DNA from: Lysobacteraceae bacterium
Lineage (GTDB): Bacteria; Pseudomonadota; Gammaproteobacteria; Xanthomonadales; Rhodanobacteraceae
Assembly: GCA_028870665.1 (NCBI GenBank)
Contig: JAGWPB010000016.1
Span: 1 to 43,043 of the forward strand
Reading direction: 5' to 3'
Length of the DNA stretch: 43,043 nucleotides
The translations under genes were made by a program, and so were the position numbers. Below are positions 1 through 8,533 of this stretch, piece by piece. A model generated the notes under the pieces. That model was not told the DNA's origin. It worked only from the letters and a program-made list of their open reading frames with translations, and did no database searches. Within the stretch, counting starts at the first letter, position 1. Every line of letters begins with the position of its first letter.

Positions 1-291
1 GTCGGGGATCAGGTTGAAGGCCTGGAACACGAATCCGATCTTCTCGTTGCGCAGGCGCGAGCGCTGGTTGTCGTTCATGCCGTGCACGTTGACGCCATCG
101 AGCAGGTATTCGCCGCGGGTGAAATCCTCCAGCAGCCCGGCAATGGTCAGGAACGTGGTCTTGCCCGAGCCCGACGGGCCGGTGACGGCGACGAACTCGC
201 CCTCGTCGACCTTCAGCGAGAAGCCGCGCAAGGCGTGGGTCTCGACGGTTTCGGTGCGATACACCTTCGACACTTCGCGCATCTCGAGCAT
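1..291 (-). CDS. ABC transporter ATP-binding protein, MacB/LolD-like (partial)
   Basis: The first 97 codons of an ABC ATPase run off the left edge of the window. A Walker A motif GPSGSGKTT lies at about residues 38-46, and the Q-loop region GFVFQAFNLIPD is at the truncation point; Walker B and the signature motif are outside. The pattern resembles the MacB/LolD/SalY group, which energises export or lipoprotein release rather than import. The start at 291 has a GGAGAA Shine-Dalgarno just upstream. It lies 25 bp downstream of the membrane-fusion adaptor gene on the same strand, so the two are probably one tripartite-efflux operon, with permease gene(s) expected beyond the edge (inference). The substrate cannot be told. 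Confidence 0.9.
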   Translation of the reverse strand, partial: MLEMREVSKVYRTETVETHALRGFSLKVDEGEFVAVTGPSGSGKTTFLTIAGLLEDFTRGEYLLDGVNVHGMNDNQRSRLRNEKIGFVFQAFNLIPD

Positions 292-316
292 CACGTTCTC
301 CGGCAGTGAAAGGAAT

Positions 317-1591
317 TCAATGACTGATCACCACGCGCGGCGCGTCGTGGAAGCTTTCGGCGCCGGCGACGATGACGCGCTGGCCCGGCTTGAGTCCGGC
401 CAGCACCTGCACGCGGTCGATGCTGCTGGGGCCGAGGCGCACCGGCGTGCGCACGGCCAGGTCGCCGTGCAGCACGTACACCGCGCTGCCGCCGTCATCG
501 TCCAGCGAAGGGCCGCGCGCCACGGTGATGGCGTCGGCCACGCGCTGCAGCACCACGCGCACGCTGAGGCGCTGGTTCTGCCGCAGCCCGGCCGGGCGCG
601 TGCTGGCGAAGCGCACGCGCGCGGCCACTTCGCCGGCCACGACCTCGGGCGAAATCGCGCCGACGATGCCCGGCCAGCGCTGGCCGTCGCCGCTGATCTC
701 GGCGTGCATGCCCGACGCCAGATCGCGCGCGAAGCTTTCCGGCACCTTGATCTCGACTTCCAGCGCCGACAGATCCACCACGCTCAGCAGCGCCGCATCC
801 TTGGCCACCTGGGTGCGATCGGCCACCGCCAGTTGCCCGACCTGGCCGGTGACCGGCGCGCGCAGGGTCAGCGCATCGACCTGGCGCTGCAGGTCGGCCA
901 CGACCAGCTTCTGGCGCTGCACCGCAAGGCGTTTGCTGCGCATGTTGAAGGCCACCCGCTCGTTTTCGAGGCCGCGATCCTGTTCGGCATGGCGCAGCGC
1001 GATCTGCGCCTTGTCCCGCGCGTCGCGCGCACGCAGCATGTTGATCTCGGGCACCGCGCCCAGCTTGAACGCGCGCGTGTAGCGGTCCAGTTCGGTCTGT
1101 GCGGTTTTCAGGTCGATGCGCGCGTCCTCGAGCTTTTGCCGCGCGGTCAGGCGTCGCTGCTGTGCCTGCAACTGCTCGTTCTGCGCATCCAGGCCGAGGC
1201 TCTGCAGCGTGGCCTGCTCCTGCGCCAGGCGATTGGCCAGCTCGGGACTGTCGACTACGCCCAATACCGCTCCCTTTCGCACGGCGTCGCCGGCCTGCAC
1301 CCGGTAGCGCACGGTGCCGGCGGCGGCGGCATAGAGCGTCGGGCTGACCGCGGCGACGACGCGTCCGTCGGCGGCGATGTCGCGCACGAACGCCCCCTGC
1401 TGCACCGTGGCGATCTCCAGCCGGCCCCGGCTGACGCTGTTGGACGCCGCGAGGTAGCGGGCGAGCAACAGGCCCAGCAGCAGCACGCCCAGCAGTGCGC
1501 CACTGCCGTAGACCAGCCGACGCCGGTGACGGCGCCAGAACGGTGGCGCGGCAAGCGGGATGTCCTGAGCCGATGTGTCGCGGAAAGTCAT
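317..1591 (-). CDS. HlyD/RND-type periplasmic adaptor (membrane fusion protein)
   Basis: A 424-residue membrane-fusion protein that would link an inner-membrane transporter to an outer-membrane channel. It has a short basic cytoplasmic N-terminus, one membrane segment at about residues 26-48, and then a barrel-sandwich (lipoyl-like) half. A long alpha-helical coiled-coil hairpin rich in Q, R, A and L follows, then the second lipoyl half (motif LRAPVTGQVGQL), a beta-barrel and a membrane-proximal domain ending near VVISH. I chose the ATG at 1591 because it lies 18 nt after the start point predicted from a sigma-54 promoter; an upstream TTG at 1624 would overlap that promoter. The ABC ATPase gene follows after 25 bp. 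The family is MacA-like; the transported compound is unknown. Confidence 0.9.
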   Translation of the reverse strand: MTFRDTSAQDIPLAAPPFWRRHRRRLVYGSGALLGVLLLGLLLARYLAASNSVSRGRLEIATVQQGAFVRDIAADGRVVAAVSPTLYAAAAGTVRYRVQAGDAVRKGAVLGVVDSPELANRLAQEQATLQSLGLDAQNEQLQAQQRRLTARQKLEDARIDLKTAQTELDRYTRAFKLGAVPEINMLRARDARDKAQIALRHAEQDRGLENERVAFNMRSKRLAVQRQKLVVADLQRQVDALTLRAPVTGQVGQLAVADRTQVAKDAALLSVVDLSALEVEIKVPESFARDLASGMHAEISGDGQRWPGIVGAISPEVVAGEVAARVRFASTRPAGLRQNQRLSVRVVLQRVADAITVARGPSLDDDGGSAVYVLHGDLAVRTPVRLGPSSIDRVQVLAGLKPGQRVIVAGAESFHDAPRVVISH

Positions 1592-1620
1592 GGTGCGATC
1601 CGATGGTTCGCATCGGCTAC

Positions 1621-1635
1621 GCAAGCGGCGTGCCA
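1621..1635 (-). promoter_or_regulatory. sigma-54 (RpoN) promoter of the efflux operon
   Basis: On the minus strand the sequence reads TGGCAC-GCCGC-TTGC. This matches the RpoN -24/-12 consensus (YTGGCACG-N4-TTGC), with exactly 10 nt between the invariant GG (1634-1633) and GC (1622-1621). The predicted start point is near 1609, giving an 18-nt leader before the adaptor ATG at 1591. Sigma-54 promoters need an upstream-bound activator ATPase, and a candidate binding region is present at 1701-1736. Confidence 0.75.
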
Positions 1636-1700
1636 GCGGCCGCTGCCGCGGTGCGCCCTGCCCGCTCAGGCACTTGGCCTGCGTCTCCGGCCCGGGAAAG

Positions 1701-1736
1701 TGTCCGCGGACAGCCGCGCGGACGGGCGTACGGACA
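1701..1736. promoter_or_regulatory. Candidate upstream activator site (TGTCCG/CGGACA cluster)
   Basis: A perfect 12-bp palindrome TGTCCGCGGACA lies at 1701-1712. Two further CGGAC(A/G) half-sites start at 1719 and 1731. Together with the half-site at 1707 they form three direct repeats with an exact 12-bp period. The cluster lies about 92-127 bp upstream of the start point predicted from the sigma-54 promoter, the usual distance for an enhancer-binding protein. The activator is not in the window; a two-component sigma-54 regulator encoded nearby is the natural candidate (inference). Confidence 0.55.
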
Positions 1737-1800
1737 AGCCCCTGCCCGATGGCGCGTCGGGTACCCGCGTCGCCGCCTGCGGTGGTGTCTGCGCGCCCCC

Positions 1801-1869
1801 GGACCCTTCGCCGTGCTCAGGGTGACAACTTCGTTGTCATCCTGAAGTCGAAGACTGAAGGATCTCGAC
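1801..1869. repeat. Palindromic interspersed repeat
   Basis: An imperfect inverted repeat is centred on 1831. The inner arms GGTGACAAC (1821-1829) and GTTGTCATC (1833-1841) flank TTC with one mismatch. Outward, the left half reads GACCCTTCG...CTCAGGG and the right half CCTGAAG...GAAGGATC. I recall this kind of sequence as a common bacterial intergenic repeat of the GTCATCCTGA...GAAGGATC type, present here as two opposed halves. It carries no gene. Confidence 0.6.
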
Positions 1870-1935
1870 TCCCGGCACAGAACCACGTCCTAGCCGCAGG
1901 CCTTGCCATGAGCACGGGCCGCGGCGGTCCGAGCG

Positions 1936-2907
1936 TCAGCGCAGCGCGGCGTCCACGCGCGCCAGCAGCGCGGCATCAAATTTCGGCAGCACGTCGAGCG
2001 CCTTGAGATTTTCCTCCAGCTGGGTGCGCCGGCTGGCGCCGAGGATCACCGTCGAGACGCGCGGGTTGGCGAGGCACCAGGCGATCGCGAACTGCGCCGG
2101 ACTGACGTCCAGCCCGGCGGCCAGCGGCAGCAGGCGGGCGGCCCGGGCGACGCGCACGCCGCCGTCTTCCTCGAGCACCGCCTGGCGCAGCCAGGCGTAG
2201 TCGGGCTGGCCGAGCCGCGAATCCGCGGGCACGCCGTGCGCGTATTTGCCGGTCAGCAGGCCCGAGGCCAGCGGTGACCAGATCGTGGTGCCCAGGCCCA
2301 GATCGTCATACAGCGGCGCGTATTCGACCTCGACACGCTCGCGGTGCAGCAGGTTGTACTGCGGCTGCTCCATTTGCGGCGCGTGCAGATGATGCATGCG
2401 CGCCACGGCGTGCGCTTCGCGGATCAGTGCAGCCGGCCACTCGCTGGTGCCCCAGTAGCGCACCTTGCCTTGGCGGATCAGGCTGTCCATCGCCCAGACC
2501 GTCTCCGCGACCGGGGTGTCCGCGTCGGGACGGTGACAGAAGTAGAGATCGAGATAGTCCACGTCGAGCCGGCGCAGCGCCTGCTCGCAGGCATCGGCCA
2601 GATGCTTGCGCGACAGGCCGCGCTGGGTCGGCAGCGGATCCTCGACGGCACCGAAGTAGGCCTTGCTGGACACGCAGTAGCCGTCGCGCGGCAGCTGCAA
2701 CGCCTTGAGCGCGGCGCCCATCACGCGCTCGGCCTCGCCGAAAGCGTAGACCTCGGCGTTGTCGAAGAAATTGATGCCGTGGTCCCAGGCGCAGGCGATC
2801 ATCTCGCGCGCGGCGGCGACATCGACCTGGCGGCCGAAGGTGACCCAGGCACCCAGCGACAGTGCCGACAGTTTCAGTCCGGACGAGCCGAGACGGCGGT
2901 ATTCCAT
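1936..2907 (-). CDS. Aldo/keto reductase, Kv-beta-like family
   Basis: A 323-residue NADPH-dependent oxidoreductase of the AKR superfamily (TIM barrel). The N-terminus MEYRRLGSSGLKLSALSLG is typical of the Kv-beta-like (AKR6) branch. The catalytic tetrad can be placed: Asp49 and Tyr54 in FFDNAEVYAFG, Lys82 in VSSKAY and His125 in DLYFCHRPD. The C-terminal cofactor segment VILGASRRTQLEENLKAL is present. The ATG at 2907 was chosen because it begins the conserved N-terminus; GGAG lies 10 nt upstream and the longer open frame has no family similarity. It is a single gene, about 350 bp downstream of purL on the same strand. The carbonyl substrate is not predictable. Confidence 0.9.
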   Translation of the reverse strand: MEYRRLGSSGLKLSALSLGAWVTFGRQVDVAAAREMIACAWDHGINFFDNAEVYAFGEAERVMGAALKALQLPRDGYCVSSKAYFGAVEDPLPTQRGLSRKHLADACEQALRRLDVDYLDLYFCHRPDADTPVAETVWAMDSLIRQGKVRYWGTSEWPAALIREAHAVARMHHLHAPQMEQPQYNLLHRERVEVEYAPLYDDLGLGTTIWSPLASGLLTGKYAHGVPADSRLGQPDYAWLRQAVLEEDGGVRVARAARLLPLAAGLDVSPAQFAIAWCLANPRVSTVILGASRRTQLEENLKALDVLPKFDAALLARVDAALR

Positions 2908-3258
2908 GGCGATGACTCCGCTGCGGGTGATGATGAAGTGTGAGCGCGGCGAGGTTGCGTCGGCGTCAATGCCGCGGCGCGGTCGGGGATCCGCTGAACC
3001 AGTCCTCCGCCGAGCGCGTTGCGGGTTCCCTGCGGATGATCGCAAGAAGGGCCGCGCAGCGCCGTGGCAGGGACTGCGGTCCAGCGGCGCGACGCCGCGG
3101 GCGCCGCAGGGAGCCGCAATCCGCACGGGACGGGGCTTGGCGGGTGGTCTGCCTCGTTGCACGACTGGCGCAGGGCACCGTCCTGCACGGCGTCGCGCGC
3201 CTCGCATCCCTCCCGCCAAGCCACCGTCGCACCCACGCAGGACCGGCTCAGAGGAGCC
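2908..3258. other. 351-bp intergenic region with a distant inverted repeat
   Basis: There is no credible gene between purL and the aldo/keto reductase. Open frames here are GC-driven and have no recognisable motif. An 11-bp perfect inverted repeat, GGCTTGGCGGG (3134-3144) and CCCGCCAAGCC (3212-3222), encloses 67 bp. The leader or promoter of the reductase must lie here, but I see no clear -35/-10 pair. Confidence 0.5.
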
Positions 3259-6200
3259 TCAGCGCAACCACGCGCGGGCGTTGCGGAACAGACGCATCCA
3301 CGGCGAATCCTCGCCCCAGCCATCGGCGGCCCAGCTCATCTGCACGCTGCGGAACACGCGCTCCGGATGCGGCATCAGCGCCAGCACGCGACCCTCGGCG
3401 GCGGTGAAGCCGGTCAGGCCGCCGGGCGATCCGTTGGAGTTGAGCGGAAAGTCCTCGGTTGGCCGGCCGCGGTTGTCGACGAAACGCAGGCAGGCGCCGC
3501 TCTTCGACGGCCGCGCGTCGGTACGCCATGTCGCGCGACCCTCGCCATGCGCCACCACCACCGGCAACCGCGAGCCGTGCATGCCCCGCAACAGGATCGC
3601 CGGCGACTCCAGCACCTCGACGGTGACCAGCCGCGCCTCGTACTGCTCGCTGGCGTTGCGCTGGAAGCGCGGCCAGTGCTCGGCACCGGGAATGATCGCC
3701 TTCAGCTCGGCCATCATCTGGCAGCCGTTGCAGACGCCCAGCGCGAAGCGCGCGGGGTCGGCGAAGAAGCCCTCGAACTGCTGGCGCAGCAGTTCGTTGT
3801 GCAGGATCGATACTGCCCAGCCGCGGCCGGCGCCGAGCACGTCGCCGTAGGAGAATCCGCCGCAGGCGGCAAGGCCGTGAAAATCGGCGAGCGAGGTGCG
3901 CCCGGCCAGCAGGTCGGTCATGTGCACGTCCACCGCCTCGAAACCGGCACGGGTGAACGCGGCCGCCATCTCGACCTGGCCGTTGACGCCCTGCTCGCGC
4001 AGGATGGCGACACGCGGTCGCGCGCCGCCGGCGATCATCGGCGCGGCGACATCCTCGGACGGATCGAACGTCAGTCGCGGCGACAGACCGGGATCATCGT
4101 CGGCGATGCGCCAGACGCGCTCGGCGTCGGCCGCGTCCGGATTGTCGCGCAGGCGCTGCATCGCGTGGCTGGTCTCGTGCCAGGCGCCGATCAGCTGGGT
4201 CCAGTTCCAGCGGGCGATCGTTTCGCCGCCGAGAAACAGCTTGATGCCGAGCTTCTCCTTCGGCCGCCCGATGCGATGCAGGATCTCGCCCAGGCCGTGC
4301 GCCGCGGCCAGCGCGGTCAGGCGCTCGGCGTGCTGTACCTGCGCCTGCAGCACCGCGCCCAGCTCCTCGTTGAACAGCGCGCGCAGCATCGCCTCGCCCC
4401 AGCCGTCGAGGCGGATCTCGAGGCCGCAGTGTCCGGCGAAGGCCATCTCCAGCAGGGTGACGATGACGCCGCCGTCGGAGCGGTCGTGATAGGCCAGCAG
4501 CAGGCCCTGCGCGCGCGCCTGCTGGATGAACGCGAAAAACGCGCGCAGCCGCTGCGGCTGGTCGAGGTCGGGCGGCACGCCGCCGCCGCGGTTGAACACC
4601 TGCATCAGCGCCGATTCGCCGAGCCGGTCGCGACCGCCGCCGAGATCGAGCAGCCACAGCTCGCTGTCGCCCTGGTCCAGGCGCAGGCGCGGCGTCAGCG
4701 TGCGGCGCACGTCGGCGACGCGCGCGAACGCGCTGACCACCAGCGACACCGGCGCCACGCTGCGCTGCTCGCCCTGCTCGGCGTCCTGCCACACCGCCTG
4801 CATCGACAGCGAGTCCTTGCCCACCGGCACCGAGATGCCGAGCACGGGACACAGCTCGCCGACCGCCTGCACCGCGTCGTACAGCGCGGCGTCCTCGCCG
4901 GGGTGGCCGACCGCCGCCATCCAGTTGGCCGACAGCCGCACCTCGCCGAGTTCGGCCACCGGCGCCGCGGCCAGATTGGTGATCGCCTCGCCGACGGTGA
5001 TGCGCGCCGCCGAGGCGCCGCCCAGCAGCGCCAGCGGCGCGCGCTCGGCGAGCGCCATCGCCTCGCCCGCGTAACCCTCGAAATCCAGCAGGGTCACCGC
5101 GCAGTCGGCGACCGGCACCTGCCACGGCCCGACCATCGGATCGCGCGCGCACAGGCCGCCGACGCTGCGGTCGCCGATGGTGACCAGAAACGACTTGCTG
5201 CCGACCGCGGGCAGGCGCAGCACGCGCTGCACCGCGTCATCGAGGGCGATGCCGGAAAGATCCGGCACCAGATCGACGCGCGGCTTGATGCGCACGGCGT
5301 CGCGATGCATGCGCGGCGGCTTGCCGAACAGCAGGTCGAGCTCGAAATCGATCGCCGTGATGCCGCTGCGCGAATCGCTGACCACCAGCTGACGCTCGGC
5401 GGTCGCCGCGCCGACCACCGCATGCGGGCAGCGCTCGCGCGCGCACAACGCCGTGAACGCGGGCAGATCGGCCGGGCGCACGCCGAGCACGTAGCGTTCC
5501 TGCGCCTCGTTGCACCACAGCTGCATCGGCGACAGCGAGGGATCGTCGCAGGGCACCCGCGCCAGGTCGATGCGGCCGCCGACGCCGGAATCATTGAGCA
5601 GCTCGGGGATGGCATTGGACAGTCCGCCGGCACCGACGTCATGCACGGCGACGATCGGAGTATCCGCGCCGCGCGCGCAGGCGGCATCGATCACCTCCTG
5701 GCAACGCCGCTGCATCTCGGCGTTGTCGCGCTGCACCGAGGCGAAGTCGAGCTCGGTGCTCGATGCGCCGGAAGCCAGTGATGACGCCGCGCCACCGCCG
5801 AGGCCGATCAGCAATGCCGGCCCCCCCAGCACGACCACCGCGTCGCCTGGCTGCAGATGCCGCTTTTCGACATGCACGCGCCGCAGATTGGCCAGGCCGC
5901 CGGCGATCATGATCGGCTTGTCGTAACCGCGGCGCACGCCGGCTTCGCCGGTCTCCTGCTCGAAGCTGCGGAAGTAGCCGCCGAGAACCGGGCGGCCGAA
6001 CTCGTTGTTGAAGGCGGCCGCACCGAGCGGGCCGTCGCGCATGATCTCGAACGCGCTGGCGAAACGCTGCGGCAGCGGACGCTCGCCTTCCCACGCCCGC
6101 GGCAATCCGGGAATGCGCAGATGCGACACCGAAAAGCCGCTCAGCCCGGCCTTCGGCTTGCCGCCGCGGCCGACCGCACCCTCGTCGCGGATCTCGCCGC

Positions 6201-7119
6201 CGGCACCGGTGGCGGCGCCGGCCCACGGCGCGATCGCGGTCGGATGGTTGTGGGTTTCGACCTTGATCGCGTAGGGGATGTCCTCCTCGTGCGCGCGCCA
6301 GACACCGTCGGCATCGGCGAACAGACGTCGGCCGCGATGGCCGGCGATCACCGCGGCATTGTCCTTGTACGCCGAGAGCGTGTGTGCCGGCGCCGCGGCA
6401 TGCGTGTGCTTGATCATCTGGAACAGCGTCTGCGGCGCCGGCTCGCCGTCCACGGTCCATGTGGCGTTGAACACCTTGTGCCGGCAATGCTCGGAGTTGG
6501 CCTGCGCGAACATCATCAACTCGGCGTCGGTCGGATCGCGGCCCAGCTCGGCGTAGCGCGCGGCGAGATAGGCGATCTCGTCGGCGGCGAGCGCGAGACC
6601 CAGCGCGCGATTGGCCGCTGCCAGGGCCGCCTCCGGGTCGGCGCCGAGCGCGATGCGGCCCAGCGCCCCCGCGCGGCCGTGCAGGAACAGCCCGCTGGCC
6701 TGATCGAGGTTCGTCAGCACCGACTGCGTCATGCGATCGTGCAGCGCCGCCAGCGCCGCGGCATGCTCGGGACTGCCGGCCAGCGGCAGCGCGTCGAGAT
6801 GATAGGCCACGCCGCGCTCGACGCGACCGAGATCGAGGCCGGCGCCGCGCAGGATGTCGCTGGCCTTGGACGACCACGGCGACACCGTGCCCAGGCGCGG
6901 CACCACCCACAGCGTGGCCGGCGCCGGCGCGGCGGCGTGTGCCTCGAGGATCGTGCACAGCTCCTCGCGGGTGCGCGGATCGGTGATCGCGCTTGCATCG
7001 AGGATGTACACGAACCACGCCGCGCGCGCGCGCAGCCCGCGGTGGACCGCCTCCAGGCGCGCATTCAGACGATCGAGACGAAACGGCGAAAGGGCGCTCT
7101 GCCCGTCAAGGACGATCAT
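3259..7119 (-). CDS. purL: Phosphoribosylformylglycinamidine synthase
   Basis: The large single-chain PurL (FGAM synthase) of 1286 residues, close to the roughly 1295 of E. coli. It performs step 4 of purine synthesis: FGAR plus glutamine plus ATP gives FGAM. In order it has the PurS-like N-terminal domain, a linker, two AIRS-like synthase halves (motifs [39 protein letters not shown]) and a C-terminal class I glutaminase. The glutaminase nucleophile is Cys1130 in GVCNGCQMM, and His1251 and Glu1253 in MPHPER complete the triad. The ATG at 7119 begins the usual N-terminus. It is transcribed alone, with a candidate -10 about 34 bp upstream. A very long open frame lies antisense to it and is a GC artefact. 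Confidence 0.97.
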   Translation of the reverse strand: MIVLDGQSALSPFRLDRLNARLEAVHRGLRARAAWFVYILDASAITDPRTREELCTILEAHAAAPAPATLWVVPRLGTVSPWSSKASDILRGAGLDLGRVERGVAYHLDALPLAGSPEHAAALAALHDRMTQSVLTNLDQASGLFLHGRAGALGRIALGADPEAALAAANRALGLALAADEIAYLAARYAELGRDPTDAELMMFAQANSEHCRHKVFNATWTVDGEPAPQTLFQMIKHTHAAAPAHTLSAYKDNAAVIAGHRGRRLFADADGVWRAHEEDIPYAIKVETHNHPTAIAPWAGAATGAGGEIRDEGAVGRGGKPKAGLSGFSVSHLRIPGLPRAWEGERPLPQRFASAFEIMRDGPLGAAAFNNEFGRPVLGGYFRSFEQETGEAGVRRGYDKPIMIAGGLANLRRVHVEKRHLQPGDAVVVLGGPALLIGLGGGAASSLASGASSTELDFASVQRDNAEMQRRCQEVIDAACARGADTPIVAVHDVGAGGLSNAIPELLNDSGVGGRIDLARVPCDDPSLSPMQLWCNEAQERYVLGVRPADLPAFTALCARERCPHAVVGAATAERQLVVSDSRSGITAIDFELDLLFGKPPRMHRDAVRIKPRVDLVPDLSGIALDDAVQRVLRLPAVGSKSFLVTIGDRSVGGLCARDPMVGPWQVPVADCAVTLLDFEGYAGEAMALAERAPLALLGGASAARITVGEAITNLAAAPVAELGEVRLSANWMAAVGHPGEDAALYDAVQAVGELCPVLGISVPVGKDSLSMQAVWQDAEQGEQRSVAPVSLVVSAFARVADVRRTLTPRLRLDQGDSELWLLDLGGGRDRLGESALMQVFNRGGGVPPDLDQPQRLRAFFAFIQQARAQGLLLAYHDRSDGGVIVTLLEMAFAGHCGLEIRLDGWGEAMLRALFNEELGAVLQAQVQHAERLTALAAAHGLGEILHRIGRPKEKLGIKLFLGGETIARWNWTQLIGAWHETSHAMQRLRDNPDAADAERVWRIADDDPGLSPRLTFDPSEDVAAPMIAGGARPRVAILREQGVNGQVEMAAAFTRAGFEAVDVHMTDLLAGRTSLADFHGLAACGGFSYGDVLGAGRGWAVSILHNELLRQQFEGFFADPARFALGVCNGCQMMAELKAIIPGAEHWPRFQRNASEQYEARLVTVEVLESPAILLRGMHGSRLPVVVAHGEGRATWRTDARPSKSGACLRFVDNRGRPTEDFPLNSNGSPGGLTGFTAAEGRVLALMPHPERVFRSVQMSWAADGWGEDSPWMRLFRNARAWLR

Positions 7120-7152
7120 GCGCGGGACCGCTGCCGAGCGATGGAATCGGCC

Positions 7153-7184
7153 ATTCTAGCCCAATCACCGCCGGTAGCCGTCAA
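7153..7184 (-). promoter_or_regulatory. Candidate purL promoter
   Basis: The minus strand has TAGAAT (7158-7153) as a -10 box and TTGACG (7184-7179) as a possible -35 box. The spacer is 20 bp, longer than the usual 17, so the -35 assignment is weak. The predicted start point lies about 27 bp before the purL ATG. Confidence 0.4.
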
Positions 7185-7218
7185 ATCGGGACTGCTCGCG
7201 CCGCATCGGGGCCTGGCA

Positions 7219-7238
7219 CGCCGCCATTCATGGCGGCG
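7219..7238. repeat. Palindrome with CCAT-TC-ATGG core
   Basis: Perfect 9-bp arms CGCCGCCAT and ATGGCGGCG flank a 2-nt centre TC. The same CCAT-TC-ATGG core recurs in a longer palindrome at 7511-7534, on the other side of the 105-bp tandem repeat. It looks REP-like. Confidence 0.6.
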
Positions 7239-7245
7239 CACGGAT

Positions 7246-7483
7246 GCGCTCACCACGCAACCCGGCCCGAGGCGTCGGCTTCGACGAACGCTGCCCGCAG
7301 CCCGGCCACCGCGCGCTGCGCGCGCGGGCCGTTGCGGGCTCGCGCATCCTGCGCTCACCACGCAACCCGGCCCGAGGCGTCGGCTTCGACGAACGCTGCC
7401 CGCAGTCCGACCACCGCGCGCTGCGCGCGCGGGCCGTTGCGGGCTCGCGCATCCTGCGCTCACCACGCAACCCGGCCCGAGGC
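7246..7483. repeat. 105-bp tandem repeat, about 2.3 copies
   Basis: Copy 1 is 7246-7350, copy 2 is 7351-7455, and a partial third copy runs from 7456 to about 7483, where it meets a hairpin. The two full copies differ only at 7301/7406 (C to T) and 7305/7410 (G to A). Each unit begins GCGCTCACCACGCAACCCGG and contains an imperfect hairpin (CCCGCA-GCCCG against CGGGC-CGT-TGCGGG). Because 105 is a multiple of three, several frames stay open as 35-residue repeats. They have no start site with a ribosome binding sequence and no recognisable domain, so I read the array as non-coding. Confidence 0.85.
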
Positions 7484-7496
7484 TTCCTGCCTCGGG
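7476..7496 (-). terminator. Hairpin with TTCCT loop downstream of xerD
   Basis: Perfect 8-bp arms CCCGAGGC (7476-7483) and GCCTCGGG (7489-7496) enclose TTCCT (AGGAA on the transcribed minus strand). It lies about 50 bp past the xerD stop. There is no U-tract, so intrinsic termination is uncertain. A hairpin with the same TTCCT loop occurs after ftsA at 20304-20322. Confidence 0.4.
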
Positions 7497-7501
7497 CGTT
7501 C

Positions 7502-7547
7502 GGCGCCGCACGCGATGCCATTCATGGCATCGCGTAAACGCGGCGCC
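7502..7547 (-). terminator. Nested palindrome abutting the xerD stop codon
   Basis: The inner arms are CGCGATGCCAT (7511-7521) and ATGGCATCGCG (7524-7534), with a 2-nt centre TC. The outer arms are GGCGCCGC (7502-7509) and GCGGCGCC (7540-7547). The outer arm ends one base before the xerD stop codon. It is REP-like in form and may protect or end the xerD message; no U-tract is visible. Confidence 0.5.
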
Positions 7548-8465
7548 TCACCCCCGTGGATGGTGGGCGGCGTGCAGGCGCTTGAGGCCTTCGCGCGCGA
7601 CCAGGGTGTAAATCTGGGTGGTCGACAGCGTGCGATGGCCGAGCAGCATCTGCAGCGCGCGCAGGTCGGCGCCGTGGTTGAGCAGATGGGTGGCGAACGA
7701 ATGCCGCAGCACATGCGGGGAGATGCGCGAAGCCGGGATGCCGGCGGTCCGCGCGTGGCGCTTGATCAGCGTCCACGCCATCTGCCGGGTCATGCCGCTG
7801 CCGCGCCGGGTCAGCAGCAGCGCCGCGGGCTGGCCGCCGCGCGCCAGCAGCGGTCGCGCGCTGGCGAGGTAGCGCTCGATCCAGTCCTGCGCCACCTCGC
7901 CGACCGGCACCAGACGGTCCTTGCCACCCTTGCCGGTGACGCGCAGCACGCCCTGGCGCAGGTTGAGCGCCGCCAGCGGCAAGCCGACCAGTTCGCTCAC
8001 GCGCAGGCCGGCGGCGTACATCAGTTCGAGCAGGCAGCGGTCGCGCAGGCCCAGCGGCGTGGCGACGTCGGGCGCGGCCAGCAGGGCCTCGATCTCGCGC
8101 TCGCTGAGCGCCTTGGGCAGGCCGCGCGGCAGCCGCGGCGGATCCAGCAGCAGGGTCGGATCGACGAAGGCCGGCTCGCTGCGTGTGCGCTGGGCATAGT
8201 AGCGGCGCAGTGCCGACAGCAGCCGCGCATTACTGCGCGCCTTGATGCCTGCCGCCCCGCGAGCCGCGAGATAGCGGAAAATGTCCTCGCGACCGGCATC
8301 GAGCAGACGCATGTCGCGCGCGGCCAGCCAGCGCGCATAACTCTCGAGATCGTTGCGGTAGGCGGCCAGCGTCAATGCGGCCAAGCCGTCCTCGGACCAG
8401 GCGCGTTCGAGAAAGGCGTCGATGCTGGCGCGATCGGCCGCGGCGATGACCGTGGTGCTGTCCAT
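7548..8465 (-). CDS. xerD: Tyrosine site-specific recombinase XerD
   Basis: A 305-residue tyrosine recombinase that, with XerC, would resolve chromosome dimers at dif under FtsK control. The N-terminal core-binding (SAM-like) domain spans about residues 12-98 and the catalytic domain about 115-300. All active-site residues are visible: Arg155 (GLRVSEL), Lys179 (TGKGGKDR), His251 and Arg254 (HVLRHSF), His277 (LLGH) and the nucleophile Tyr286 (QIYT). Length and motifs fit XerD better than XerC or a phage integrase; the XerD/XerC split is from general similarity only. It is divergent from the RDD gene, with 68 bp between them. A strong palindrome abuts its stop codon. Confidence 0.88.
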   Translation of the reverse strand: MDSTTVIAAADRASIDAFLERAWSEDGLAALTLAAYRNDLESYARWLAARDMRLLDAGREDIFRYLAARGAAGIKARSNARLLSALRRYYAQRTRSEPAFVDPTLLLDPPRLPRGLPKALSEREIEALLAAPDVATPLGLRDRCLLELMYAAGLRVSELVGLPLAALNLRQGVLRVTGKGGKDRLVPVGEVAQDWIERYLASARPLLARGGQPAALLLTRRGSGMTRQMAWTLIKRHARTAGIPASRISPHVLRHSFATHLLNHGADLRALQMLLGHRTLSTTQIYTLVAREGLKRLHAAHHPRG

Positions 8466-8533
8466 GCGAGCATGCTCGCCGGCTCCGCCGCCGCCGGCAA
8501 GTCACCTGACTTCCTCCCACTCACGACAACACC

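Noticed and set aside
14-1825. Plus-strand open frame covering the adaptor gene and its promoter
   Set aside because: It is antisense to a clear membrane-fusion protein and runs through the palindromic repeat and the sigma-54 promoter; no domain is recognised.
3064-5781. Plus-strand open frame of about 900 codons antisense to purL
   Set aside because: Same reason: low-complexity Arg/Ala/His translation, no start signal, and it lies fully opposite a canonical purL.
7246-7483. CRISPR-like array
   Set aside because: The repeats are directly adjacent without unique spacers, and no cas gene is nearby.
7116-7511. Open frames with 35-residue repeats across the 105-bp array
   Set aside because: They are open only because 105 is a multiple of 3 and GC is high; several frames are open at once and none has a ribosome binding site or domain.
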